7,068 bases of DNA from positions 1-7,068 of the forward strand of contig CALXVF010000061.1 in assembly GCA_944391895.1 (NCBI GenBank), written 5' to 3'. How positions within the stretch are numbered: position 1 is the first letter of the stretch; the number at the start of each line of letters is the position of its first letter. The translations under genes and the position numbers were made by a program. Source of the DNA: an uncultured Clostridia bacterium (lineage in GTDB: Bacteria > Bacillota > Clostridia > TANB77 > CAG-508). Shown one piece after another: positions 1 to 6,071 of the stretch. The notes under the pieces were generated by a model. The model made no database searches, had not been told where the DNA came from, and was given only the letters and a program-made list of their open reading frames with translations.

Positions 1-1
1 T

Positions 2-55
2 GCAACAGAAATGCTTAATGACAAAAAGGAAGAAACAAGTAAGAAAGATAAATAA
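2..55 (+). CDS. C-terminal end of a gene that starts outside the window
   Basis: An open frame enters from the left edge and ends at TAA (53-55), giving the last 17 residues ATEMLNDKKEETSKKDK. This highly charged, lysine-rich tail is typical of the disordered C-terminus of a cytoplasmic protein and does not identify the family. A second frame is also open to position 68 but reads as a less protein-like basic peptide. The stop lies just before the palindrome at 58-169, as expected if that palindrome ends its transcript. The function cannot be given from this fragment. Confidence 0.45.
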   Translation, partial: ATEMLNDKKEETSKKDK

Positions 56-57
56 CA

Positions 58-169
58 AACAAAAATAATATATGGTTTTGTATTCCCGGTGCAGGGACGC
101 ACCGTACGGCTCACTTAGGCTTACGCCATGCGTTCCCCTTGAATACAATAACCATATATTATTTTTGTT
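58..169. repeat. Long imperfect palindrome with GC-rich core; probable bidirectional terminator or MITE-like element
   Basis: The left arm (58-85) and right arm (141-169) are complementary over 28 bp, with a single bulged base (T149). The 55-base centre (86-140) is much richer in GC than its surroundings and folds further. One option is a hairpin CGGTGC/GCACCG (87-92 with 99-104). Another is a pairing of 94-101 with 129-137 that has one bulge. There is also a small palindrome CCGTACGG (102-109). The element fills the whole gap between two converging genes, whose TAA codons sit at its two edges, so it probably stops transcription in both directions. It is longer and more complex than an ordinary terminator, which suggests a dispersed palindromic repeat; copies elsewhere cannot be seen here. 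Confidence 0.7.
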
Positions 170-170
170 A

Positions 171-1199
171 TTATATATCTTGTTCTAATTCGTTTATTCC
201 TTTTGCTCCTAAGCTTTTTATTTTTTCTACTAGCGCTTTACTTATTCCATTTCTTTCAGTATTTTCGACCCAATTTCCATCACTAGTAATTCCCCCTATA
301 TCTATCATCTCACGAGGTGGATTTCTATCTAATTGTATGCAAGAAACAGATAGTGCATTTTGTAGAGCTTTTACCATTGTCTGGTTTAAATTTTGATTTT
401 CAATTATATCCGCTAATCTTCCAGGAGTAGTAAAAACAACCTCATGTCCTATTGGAAAATTATAATCTGTATATGCGTCCTCATTTGAAGATCTCATAAA
501 TGCTGTATACAAATATCTTCCATTTAAATCTTTAAATTTTTTCATATTTCTTAAAAGAATTATATCTCCTGTTTTATCATTAATAATATCATATCCTTCA
601 TTACCAAAAGCATCCATTCTTTTGAAATAAGGATCTTTTAATCTATCGTTTCTCTTTTGCTGTTCATATCTTCTATGTTTCTCTATACTCTCATCAATTT
701 GCAATCCTCGTCTAAATTCTTCTTCCTGTCTTGCTTTTTCGTTTCTAGCTCTAGCTTCTTGTATTTCTTTCTGTCTTTCCATATATTCTCTTTGGAATAT
801 CTGTTCCTCTACATCAATTGCTGCAGCAACTTCTCTAGATGGTGGTTCGTTATAGTAATACAATCTTCCATCTTCAGCTGTTTTAATATTTCCAATATAA
901 GTGTAAGTTTTGTCACTAAGTTCTCTCCCACTTTTTGCTCTTTCATAAGACAAAATAATTGATTCAATTAACTCTGGTTTATCCTTAGGAATTTCAAAAG
1001 CTATAGGACTAGGATAGTCTATAAGCATTACATCATCTATTTTCTCTGTTATATATACATTAGCAACAAAAGTTTCTAAATTATCATGCTTTTTTATTGG
1101 TCTAATATTGAACAAATGATAAAACTTTTCTCCCTGAACAGTTATATTTTGAGGATATTTTTTCTCTTCAACTTTATTCTTCTTTTTAAATCTCCACAT
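171..1199 (-). CDS. Unrecognised 342-residue soluble protein with a central charged helix
   Basis: I do not recognise a family. The start ATG has AAAGGAG just upstream (gcaaaggagaaaaactATG). The N-terminus is very basic (MWRFKKKNKVEEKK) and is followed by a mixed, folded-looking region (about 15-125). Next comes a long stretch rich in Glu, Lys, Arg and Gln (about 128-190), predicted to be a helix or coiled coil. A second compact domain (about 195-342) contains TGDIILLRNMKKF, the hydrophobic-acidic segment near 250-270, and one cysteine (about 287). I see no signal peptide, transmembrane segment, Walker motif or obvious catalytic signature. It is the last gene of the ruvA-alr-rarA operon, 20 bases after rarA, so it is probably co-transcribed. 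The position does not prove a role in DNA repair. The coding frame is convincing because of length, RBS and spacing. Confidence 0.8.
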   Translation of the reverse strand: MWRFKKKNKVEEKKYPQNITVQGEKFYHLFNIRPIKKHDNLETFVANVYITEKIDDVMLIDYPSPIAFEIPKDKPELIESIILSYERAKSGRELSDKTYTYIGNIKTAEDGRLYYYNEPPSREVAAAIDVEEQIFQREYMERQKEIQEARARNEKARQEEEFRRGLQIDESIEKHRRYEQQKRNDRLKDPYFKRMDAFGNEGYDIINDKTGDIILLRNMKKFKDLNGRYLYTAFMRSSNEDAYTDYNFPIGHEVVFTTPGRLADIIENQNLNQTMVKALQNALSVSCIQLDRNPPREMIDIGGITSDGNWVENTERNGISKALVEKIKSLGAKGINELEQDI

Positions 1200-1219
1200 A
1201 GTTTTTCTCCTTTGCTATT

Positions 1220-2485
1220 TTAATCTTTCTTTTGAAAATTTGATGTATCTACATTTTCGTCTGGTATAAAATACTTTGTTCCAAGCATTTTGTCAGGCAA
1301 ATATTGTTGTTCAACATAATGATTTGGATAATCATGTGGATATTTATACCCAACATGGTAACCCTCTTTTTCCATTCCTTCTGCTGGTGCATTTCTAATA
1401 TGCATTGGAATTATTCCAGTATCAGATTTTCTTACATCTTCTAGAGCTTTATCCATTGCTAAATATGAAGCATTTGACTTTTTAGAAGTTGCAACATAAA
1501 CTGCCGCTTCTGCCAATATAATTCTTGCTTCTGGCATTCCTACCATATGAACCGCTTGCATTGCTGAATTTGCTACAACCAATGCCATTGGATTCGCCAT
1601 TCCAACCTCTTCTGACGCTGCTATTACAATCCTTCTCGCCATAAACATTGGGTCTTCACCTGCATTTAATGCTCTTGCTAAGTAGAATATCGCAGCATCT
1701 GCATCACTACCTCTCATTGATTTTATAAATGCACTTATATTATCATAGTGTGAATCTCCATTTTTATCAAAAATAGCTTTTCTTGTTTGTACACATTCTT
1801 TTGCTATTTCATCTGTTATATGAATATATCCATCACTTTCCATCGGTGTTGTAAGTACTGCTATTTCTAAGCCATTTAATGCAGTTCTTACATCTCCATT
1901 TGCTGTTTCAGCAATTTTCTTAAGTGTATCATCTGTAATTTTTAAATTATAACTTTTAAGTCCTTCTTCACTTGTTATTGCCTTTTTTAGTACAGAAAAT
2001 ACATTCTCGTTAGATAGTTCATGCAATTGAAACACCATACTTCTTGATATTAAAGCTTTGTTTACTTCAAAATATGGATTTTCAGTTGTTGCTCCAATTA
2101 GTATTACAGTTCCTTTTTCAACATATGGTAAAAGTGCATCTTGTTGAAGTTTATTAAATCTATGAATTTCATCTATAAATAAAATGCATTTTCCACTTGG
2201 ATTTAAAAATGTATTTTGTGCTTCTTCTATAGCATTTTTTATATCTCCAACTCCTGCTGTAACTGCATTTAATTTTGTAAATTTATATTTGGTTGTATTA
2301 CTTATTACTCTTGCAAGAGATGTTTTACCACAACCAGGTGGTCCCCAAAGTATTATACTAGATAATCTATCTGCTTTTATTGTTCTATATAGAATTTTGT
2401 CTTTTCCTAAAATATGCTCTTGTCCTACATAATCATCTAAAGTTTTAGGCATCATTCTATATGCTAAAGGTTCATTTAAGTCCAT
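1220..2485 (-). CDS. rarA: Replication-associated recombination protein A (RarA/MgsA), AAA+ ATPase
   Basis: RarA is an AAA+ ATPase of the clamp-loader clade. It acts at stalled replication forks and works with SSB and recombination proteins in the nucleoid. The visible AAA+ signatures are, in order, Walker A GPPGCGKT (48-55), Walker B ILFIDE with the following IHRFN (101-110), sensor 1 GATTEN (131-136), the arginine finger in ALISRSMVF (R148) and sensor 2 GDVRTALN (R200). The C-terminal half carries the MgsA/RarA oligomerisation region (DADAAIFYLARALNAGEDP, then EEVGMANP) and the late YPHDYP motif. The length of 421 is typical of Firmicute RarA and the gene looks intact. The start is preceded by AGAGG and lies 13 bases after the alr stop, so the two are probably translated from one mRNA. 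RuvB is excluded because RuvB lacks this C-terminal region. Confidence 0.95.
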   Translation of the reverse strand: MDLNEPLAYRMMPKTLDDYVGQEHILGKDKILYRTIKADRLSSIILWGPPGCGKTSLARVISNTTKYKFTKLNAVTAGVGDIKNAIEEAQNTFLNPSGKCILFIDEIHRFNKLQQDALLPYVEKGTVILIGATTENPYFEVNKALISRSMVFQLHELSNENVFSVLKKAITSEEGLKSYNLKITDDTLKKIAETANGDVRTALNGLEIAVLTTPMESDGYIHITDEIAKECVQTRKAIFDKNGDSHYDNISAFIKSMRGSDADAAIFYLARALNAGEDPMFMARRIVIAASEEVGMANPMALVVANSAMQAVHMVGMPEARIILAEAAVYVATSKKSNASYLAMDKALEDVRKSDTGIIPMHIRNAPAEGMEKEGYHVGYKYPHDYPNHYVEQQYLPDKMLGTKYFIPDENVDTSNFQKKD

Positions 2486-2498
2486 TTCATTTCCTCTT

Positions 2499-3584
2499 TT
2501 AATCTATATATTTTCTTTTTACTCTTTTCGAAATACCACATAATATTTCATAATTTATTGTACCACATTTTTCTGCAATTTCCTCTATTGTTACATTTGT
2601 ATTGTCCCATATATAAACAGTATCTCCAACTTTGGTATCAATTCCTGTTACATCTATCATAAAATTATCCATACAAACATTTCCTACAATATTTGCATAT
2701 TTTCCATTTATATATACTCTTCCCTTATTTGATAATCCTCTTCTTACTCCATCTGCATATCCCAATGGTACTGTGGCAATTTTTCTTTTTTCCTCTGCTA
2801 TATATGTTCTTCCATAGCTTATAGCCGTTCCTTTTTCCACTTCTTTCACAAATACAATGTGTGAAACAAGCTTGGCTGCTGGCTTTAGCTCCAATGTATT
2901 TTTTATGCTTTTATCAGGCATATATCCATATGTAATAATTCCTGGTCTAACCATGTTAAATCTAGCATTTGGAAAATTTAATATTCCACTACTTGCAGAT
3001 GCATGTATGTATTTGAAATTATAGCCATTTTTTTCCGCTTCATCTAATACTTTATTGAATTTTTCTATTTGCTCTATTGTATATTCTTTATTAGTATCTG
3101 CTGAAGAGAAATGAGTATACATTCCTTCAATCTCTATATTTTTTAAATTTTCAATTTTCTCTATGAATTCTAAAGATTGTTCTGGTTTTATTCCTACTCT
3201 TCCCATTCCTGTATCTATTTCAATATGCGCTTTTACTTTATTATGCGCTAATTTTTCTATTTCTTCTGCTACTTCTAAACTAGATAATCCAACTGTCAGT
3301 TCATTTTCTATAACATCTTTTACCTCAAAAGGTAATAATTCATTTAATAAGAGAATATCTGTTTTAAGTCCAGCTTCTCTTAAAGAAATAGCCTCATCTA
3401 TTGTTGCAACTGCCACGATTTTTATATTTTGATTTTCAATTATTTTTATTAAATGCTCTGCACCCAATCCATAGGCATCTGCTTTTATAACAGGAGCAAC
3501 TGTCACATCAGCTCCAACTTTTTCTTTTATTTTTTTAATATTGTCTTCTATATTTCTTAAATTCACTTCTAAATAACTTTTTAT
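2499..3584 (-). CDS. alr: Alanine racemase, PLP-dependent; probable non-canonical AUA/AUU start
   Basis: Alr interconverts L- and D-alanine for peptidoglycan; in spore formers racemases also modulate alanine-triggered germination. Counting from the GTG at 3566, the PLP lysine lies in VIKADAYGLG (K28), the PLP-contacting Arg in MVRPGIITYG (R208), the second catalytic base is Tyr in ISYGRTY (Y251), and the substrate-site motif is CMDNFMID (298-305). The fold is complete: TIM barrel followed by a beta domain. The first conventional start (GTG 3566) has no Shine-Dalgarno and cuts into the conserved first strand (family pattern W/Y-x-E-I/V-D/N-L). The frame stays open upstream and reads IKSYLEVNL, with AGGTGA six bases before ATA (3584) and three before ATT (3587). 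I therefore place the start at ATA, giving 361 residues. A damaged ATG or a sequencing error are alternatives. The gene sits between ruvA and rarA in one operon. Confidence 0.93.
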   Translation of the reverse strand: MKSYLEVNLRNIEDNIKKIKEKVGADVTVAPVIKADAYGLGAEHLIKIIENQNIKIVAVATIDEAISLREAGLKTDILLLNELLPFEVKDVIENELTVGLSSLEVAEEIEKLAHNKVKAHIEIDTGMGRVGIKPEQSLEFIEKIENLKNIEIEGMYTHFSSADTNKEYTIEQIEKFNKVLDEAEKNGYNFKYIHASASSGILNFPNARFNMVRPGIITYGYMPDKSIKNTLELKPAAKLVSHIVFVKEVEKGTAISYGRTYIAEEKRKIATVPLGYADGVRRGLSNKGRVYINGKYANIVGNVCMDNFMIDVTGIDTKVGDTVYIWDNTNVTIEEIAEKCGTINYEILCGISKRVKRKYID

Positions 3585-3590
3585 AATAAA

Positions 3591-3596
3591 TCACCT
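3591..3596 (-). promoter_or_regulatory. Ribosome binding site of alr, which decides the start
   Basis: AGGTGA on the minus strand is the only Shine-Dalgarno match between the ruvA stop and alr. It lies six bases from ATA (3584-3582) and three from ATT (3587-3585), but 24 bases from the GTG at 3566, which is too far for normal initiation. No ATG, GTG or TTG lies in frame between it and that GTG. The in-frame TGA overlapping this site shows that the frame cannot begin further upstream. Confidence 0.7.
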
Positions 3597-3613
3597 ACTC
3601 TTAAATTATTGTA

Positions 3614-4207
3614 TTATCTCCCAAAATATTTTAGACCTTGTTTTATTATATCTTCAACTGTCAAATTTTGTGTATCAATTTTTCCTAAAACTGTTTCCAC
3701 ATCTTTTCTTGCATATCCAAGTACACACAAAGCTTCTGCTGCATCATTTGCTTTATTATCTAATTTTATGGCAGTTTTTACTGTTACATCTTCTTCTATT
3801 GCATTATCTGTTTTCATTTTATCTTTAAGCTCTAATATTATTCTTTGAGCTGTTTTTGCTCCGATTCCTGGTAATTTTTTTAATGTATTTATATCACTAG
3901 ATATTACAGCTAAAGCAAATTTTGATGGAGTTATATTACTTAATATACTTATTGCACTTTTAGCCCCAATTCCTCCAACAGTAATTAATAATTCGAATGT
4001 GACTAATTCTTCGTTATTCAAAAATCCATATAAACTCATGTCATTTTCACTTACTTTCATGTAAGTATATATTTTAACTTCTTTTCCTTTTTCTAACTCA
4101 TTTATCGATGTATCTGACATAAAAATTTTATATCCTATTCCCATAACATCAACTACAATATAATCTTTTGTTTTTACTTCTAATTTTCCTTTTACATATG
4201 CTATCAT
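3614..4207 (-). CDS. ruvA: Holliday junction branch-migration protein RuvA
   Basis: RuvA binds four-way DNA junctions as a tetramer and loads the RuvB motor for branch migration. The 197 residues show all three domains. The OB fold is at about 1-62, starting MIAYVKGKLE and including the acidic pin SEND (53-56) before LYGF. Two helix-hairpin-helix motifs follow, TVGGIGAKSA (76-85) and LPGIGAKTA (112-120), the latter running into QRIILELKDK. After an acidic linker comes the RuvB-binding domain III (about 150-197, ending TVEDIIKQGLKYF). The start has AGAGGA upstream. It is the first gene of the leftward operon and has its own extended -10 promoter. Neither ruvB nor ruvC is adjacent on either side, so in this genome they must lie elsewhere or be absent. 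Identification is firm. Confidence 0.96.
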   Translation of the reverse strand: MIAYVKGKLEVKTKDYIVVDVMGIGYKIFMSDTSINELEKGKEVKIYTYMKVSENDMSLYGFLNNEELVTFELLITVGGIGAKSAISILSNITPSKFALAVISSDINTLKKLPGIGAKTAQRIILELKDKMKTDNAIEEDVTVKTAIKLDNKANDAAEALCVLGYARKDVETVLGKIDTQNLTVEDIIKQGLKYFGR

Positions 4208-4245
4208 TTTGTTCCTCTTTCTATTTTTGCAAAAATTTCATTTAT

Positions 4246-4274
4246 ATTTTACCACAAAAAATTTATTTTGTGCA
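4246..4274 (-). promoter_or_regulatory. Probable housekeeping promoter of the ruvA-alr-rarA operon
   Basis: On the minus strand, TGCACA (4274-4269) is followed after 17 bases by TAAAAT (4251-4246). This -10 is preceded by TG at the extended -10 position (TGGTAAAAT), which can compensate for the weak -35 (4 of 6 matches). It would give a leader of about 30 bases carrying AGAGGA in front of ruvA. The -35 overlaps the -35 of the opposing spoVA promoter. Confidence 0.5.
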
Positions 4275-4300
4275 TATTTTTTGAAAAGGTGGAAATTATA
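4272..4300 (+). promoter_or_regulatory. Candidate sigma G/F (forespore) promoter of the dodecin-spoVACDE operon
   Basis: GCATA (4272-4276) fits the sigma G/F -35 pattern GNATR completely. After 17 bases comes AATTATA (4294-4300), which matches the sigma G -10 pattern CATNNTA at four of its five fixed positions. Transcription would begin near 4307, giving a leader of about 23 bases that holds the whole AGGAGG site (4319-4324). spoVA operons are known sigma G targets in Bacillus, so this is the expected class. An overlapping sigma A-like pair, TTGAAA (4281-4286) and TAGAAT (4305-4310) with an 18-base spacer, also exists. It would start transcription almost at the Shine-Dalgarno and is judged less likely. 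Confidence 0.5.
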
Positions 4301-4329
4301 TACATAGAATTTATTTTTAGGAGGTTTTT

Positions 4330-4539
4330 ATGGGAATTGAAAAACATATACAAGTTACAGGAAGATCAACTGTTTCTTGGAAAGATGCAACAGTTAAAAC
4401 TTTAGAAGAAGTTGCTAAATCGATTGATTATATTACAAGTTTAAAAATTTTAGATCAAAGAGCTAAAGTCACTGTAAACAAATTAACTGAGTATTATGTT
4501 GATTTAGATATTACATTTATGGTTGACCAAAGCAGATAG
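4330..4539 (+). CDS. Dodecin-family small protein, first gene of the spoVA operon
   Basis: The 69-residue protein fits dodecin in length and pattern: a first strand ending in TG-S (IQVTGRSTVSWKDA), one amphipathic helix (about 16-34) and two long strands (about 36-49 and 53-66) with the family-like LDQRAKV and EYYVDLDITF. Dodecins form 12-mers that bind flavins, or in some members CoA, and are thought to store or buffer the cofactor in the cytoplasm. The tryptophan that stacks on flavin in characterised dodecins (normally in a pattern like L-x-W-F/A-E-V) is replaced here: the segment reads ITSLKILDQR. The Gln of the family's DQ/EQ position is kept. Flavin binding is therefore uncertain and another ligand is possible. 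The start has AGGAGG five bases upstream. The stop TAG lies within the spoVAC Shine-Dalgarno, so co-translation with spoVAC is likely. The family call is from pattern, not from a search. Confidence 0.8.
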   Translation: MGIEKHIQVTGRSTVSWKDATVKTLEEVAKSIDYITSLKILDQRAKVTVNKLTEYYVDLDITFMVDQSR

Positions 4540-4543
4540 GAGG
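4538..4543 (+). promoter_or_regulatory. Ribosome binding site of spoVAC, which decides the start
   Basis: AGGAGG includes the last two bases of the dodecin-gene stop codon TAG. The first in-frame ATG (4545) is separated from it by only one base and cannot be used efficiently. The ATG at 4554 has a 10-base spacer and the one at 4563 is further still, so 4554 is preferred. Confidence 0.6.
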
Positions 4544-4553
4544 AATGCTATTT

Positions 4554-4997
4554 ATGAATCCAATGGAAACACCCAAAGAATACAATGCTTATGTGGAAGC
4601 AAAGGCTCCTAAATCTCCTATTCTAAAAGATTGCATGCGAGCATTTCTAGTTGGAGGACTTATATGCTCAGTAGGGCAATTTATATTTGAATTTTGTACA
4701 TTTAAAGGATTGGACCAAACATCGGCTAGTACAATAGTCTCTATATGCTTAATTGGTTTATCTGCATTTTTAACAGCACTTAATATCTTTAATAAGATTG
4801 GAAAATTTGCTGGTGCAGGTTCTTTAGTTCCAATTACAGGTTTTGCTAATTCTATCGTTTCTCCTGCTATTGAGTATAAATCTGAAGGTTATGTTATGGG
4901 AGTTGGCGCTAAAATGTTTACTGTAGCAGGACCAGTTCTAGTTTATGGTATATCGGCTTCTATTCTTGTCGGAATTATAGCTTGTTTCTTTGTTTAG
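4554..4997 (+). CDS. spoVAC: Stage V sporulation protein AC (SpoVAC)
   Basis: SpoVAC is an inner forespore membrane protein of the SpoVA channel that moves Ca-dipicolinate during sporulation and germination; the Bacillus protein behaves as a mechanosensitive channel. Counting from ATG 4554 (147 residues), a soluble N-terminus is followed by TM1 (about 29-50, with FLVGGLICSVGQ), TM2 (about 60-80), a conserved re-entrant-looking segment KFAGAGSLVPITGFANS (84-100) and TM3 (about 123-146). The GGLICxVGQ and FAGxGxxVPxxGF motifs recur in SpoVAE downstream, so the two proteins are paralogues. Length and motifs are typical of the family. The upstream ATG at 4545 would add three residues but sits against the Shine-Dalgarno. 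The stop TAG overlaps the AGGAGG of spoVAD, which suggests translational coupling. The identification is secure. Confidence 0.95.
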   Translation: MNPMETPKEYNAYVEAKAPKSPILKDCMRAFLVGGLICSVGQFIFEFCTFKGLDQTSASTIVSICLIGLSAFLTALNIFNKIGKFAGAGSLVPITGFANSIVSPAIEYKSEGYVMGVGAKMFTVAGPVLVYGISASILVGIIACFFV

Positions 4998-5006
4998 GAG
5001 GTATTT

Positions 5007-6020
5007 ATGAAAAAATTAGGAAATCAAACATTAAAATTGGACCATCCACCTACTATTTTAGATACTGCTTCTATAGTAGGTCCGAAAGAATCAGAAGGTC
5101 CTCTTGCTAAGTATTTTGATAAATGTTTAGAAGATGAATTTTGGGGGGAAAAATCTTGGGAAAAAGCTGAAACTAAAATTTTTAGAGAAACAATTAATAC
5201 TTTACTTGCCAAATCGGGATTATCTGCTAAAGATATAGATTTTTCATTTGCAGGAGATTTGCTAAATCAATGTATTTCTTCAAATTTTGGAATGAGAGAT
5301 TCTAACATACCTTTCTTTGGACTTTTTGGAGCATGCTCTACATTTGTTGAAAGTTTGTGCATAGGTTCTGTATTTATTGATAGTTTAGCTTGTAATAATG
5401 TACTATGTGCTACTTCTAGCCACTTTTGTAGTGCTGAAAAACAATTTAGATTTCCACTTGAGTTAGGAAATCAGAGAACTCCTACCAGTCAATGGACTGT
5501 TACAGGCTCTGGTGCTGCTATTTTATCTAAAAAAGGGTTAGGTCCATACATTACTCACATAACGCCTGGTGCAATAGTTGATATGGGCATTAAAGATGCC
5601 AATAATATGGGCGCTGCAATGGCTCCAGCAGCTCTTTCCACATTATGTACACATTTTGAAGACACTGGAAGAACTCCTGACTATTACGATGCTATTATTA
5701 CTGGGGACTTAGGCCATTTAGGAAAATCTATTTTAATAGATTTAGCAAAAAGTAAAAATATAGATATTTCAGAAAATTATGATGATTGTGGAGTTTTAAT
5801 GTTTGACAAGAAAAAACAAGATACTCATTCTGGAGGAAGTGGTTGTGCTTGTATAGCAACAGTTTTTTCTGGTTATTTGTACAAGCTTATGAAACAAGGT
5901 CATATTAAAAAATTATTATTAATGGCTACTGGTGCACTTATGAATTCTACTACATCTCAACAAGGTGAATCTATTCCAGGAATTGCACATGCTATTTCGA
6001 TTGAAATGGAAAAGGAATAA
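5007..6020 (+). CDS. spoVAD: Stage V sporulation protein AD (SpoVAD), dipicolinate-binding
   Basis: SpoVAD is a thiolase-fold protein attached to the outer face of the spore inner membrane; it binds dipicolinic acid and works with SpoVAC and SpoVAE in its uptake. The 337-residue protein shows the two-lobed thiolase-like architecture. The N-lobe contains DLLNQCISSNFGMRD (84-98) and FGLFGACSTFVES (104-116), with Cys110 in the place of the thiolase nucleophile. The C-lobe contains TGDLGHLGK (232-240) and the SGGSGCACIA stretch (275-284). The end MNSTTSQQGESIPGIAHA is characteristic of SpoVAD. The length matches Bacillus SpoVAD closely. There is no transmembrane segment or signal peptide, which fits a peripheral role. 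AGGAGG ends five bases before the ATG and overlaps the spoVAC stop. The known function is dipicolinate binding, not thiolysis. Confidence 0.97.
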   Translation: MKKLGNQTLKLDHPPTILDTASIVGPKESEGPLAKYFDKCLEDEFWGEKSWEKAETKIFRETINTLLAKSGLSAKDIDFSFAGDLLNQCISSNFGMRDSNIPFFGLFGACSTFVESLCIGSVFIDSLACNNVLCATSSHFCSAEKQFRFPLELGNQRTPTSQWTVTGSGAAILSKKGLGPYITHITPGAIVDMGIKDANNMGAAMAPAALSTLCTHFEDTGRTPDYYDAIITGDLGHLGKSILIDLAKSKNIDISENYDDCGVLMFDKKKQDTHSGGSGCACIATVFSGYLYKLMKQGHIKKLLLMATGALMNSTTSQQGESIPGIAHAISIEMEKE

Positions 6021-6028
6021 AGATATGT

Positions 6029-6052
6029 GCCTCTCGTAATTACAGCGAAGGC
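6029..6052 (+). other. Hairpin in the spoVAD-spoVAE gap
   Basis: GCCTCTCG (6029-6036) pairs with CGAAGGC (6046-6052) over 7 bp with one bulged C, around a 9-base loop. It is followed directly by AAGAAAGGA, the presumed ribosome binding site of spoVAE (spacer about 10 bases). It has no U tract and so is not a normal terminator. It may mark a processing or translation-tuning site, or be chance. Confidence 0.3.
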
Positions 6053-6071
6053 AAGAAAGGATTATTAAATT

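Noticed and set aside
139..396. Plus-strand frame of 85 codons opposite the unknown 342-residue gene
   Set aside because: It lies inside the minus-strand gene, begins within the palindrome arm, has no ribosome binding site and is low-complexity Phe/Ile/Ser/Pro as expected of an antisense shadow.
1220..2485. Reading the AAA+ gene as ruvB because ruvA is in the same operon
   Set aside because: The LWGPPGCGKTS, GATTEN and EEVGMANP motifs and the length of 421 residues are those of RarA; RuvB is shorter and has a winged-helix C-terminus.
4208..4329. A riboswitch in the ruvA or spoVA leader
   Set aside because: The divergent gap is only 122 bases, filled by promoters, and shows no hairpin with a following U tract.
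4545..4553. Extended start of spoVAC at ATG 4545
   Set aside because: Only one base separates it from AGGAGG, which is too close for initiation; ATG 4554 has a normal spacer.
5007..6020. An active thiolase or ketoacyl-ACP synthase (Cys110 in GACST)
   Set aside because: The overall motifs, C-terminus and operon are those of SpoVAD, which uses the thiolase fold to bind dipicolinate; nothing indicates enzymatic use of the Cys.
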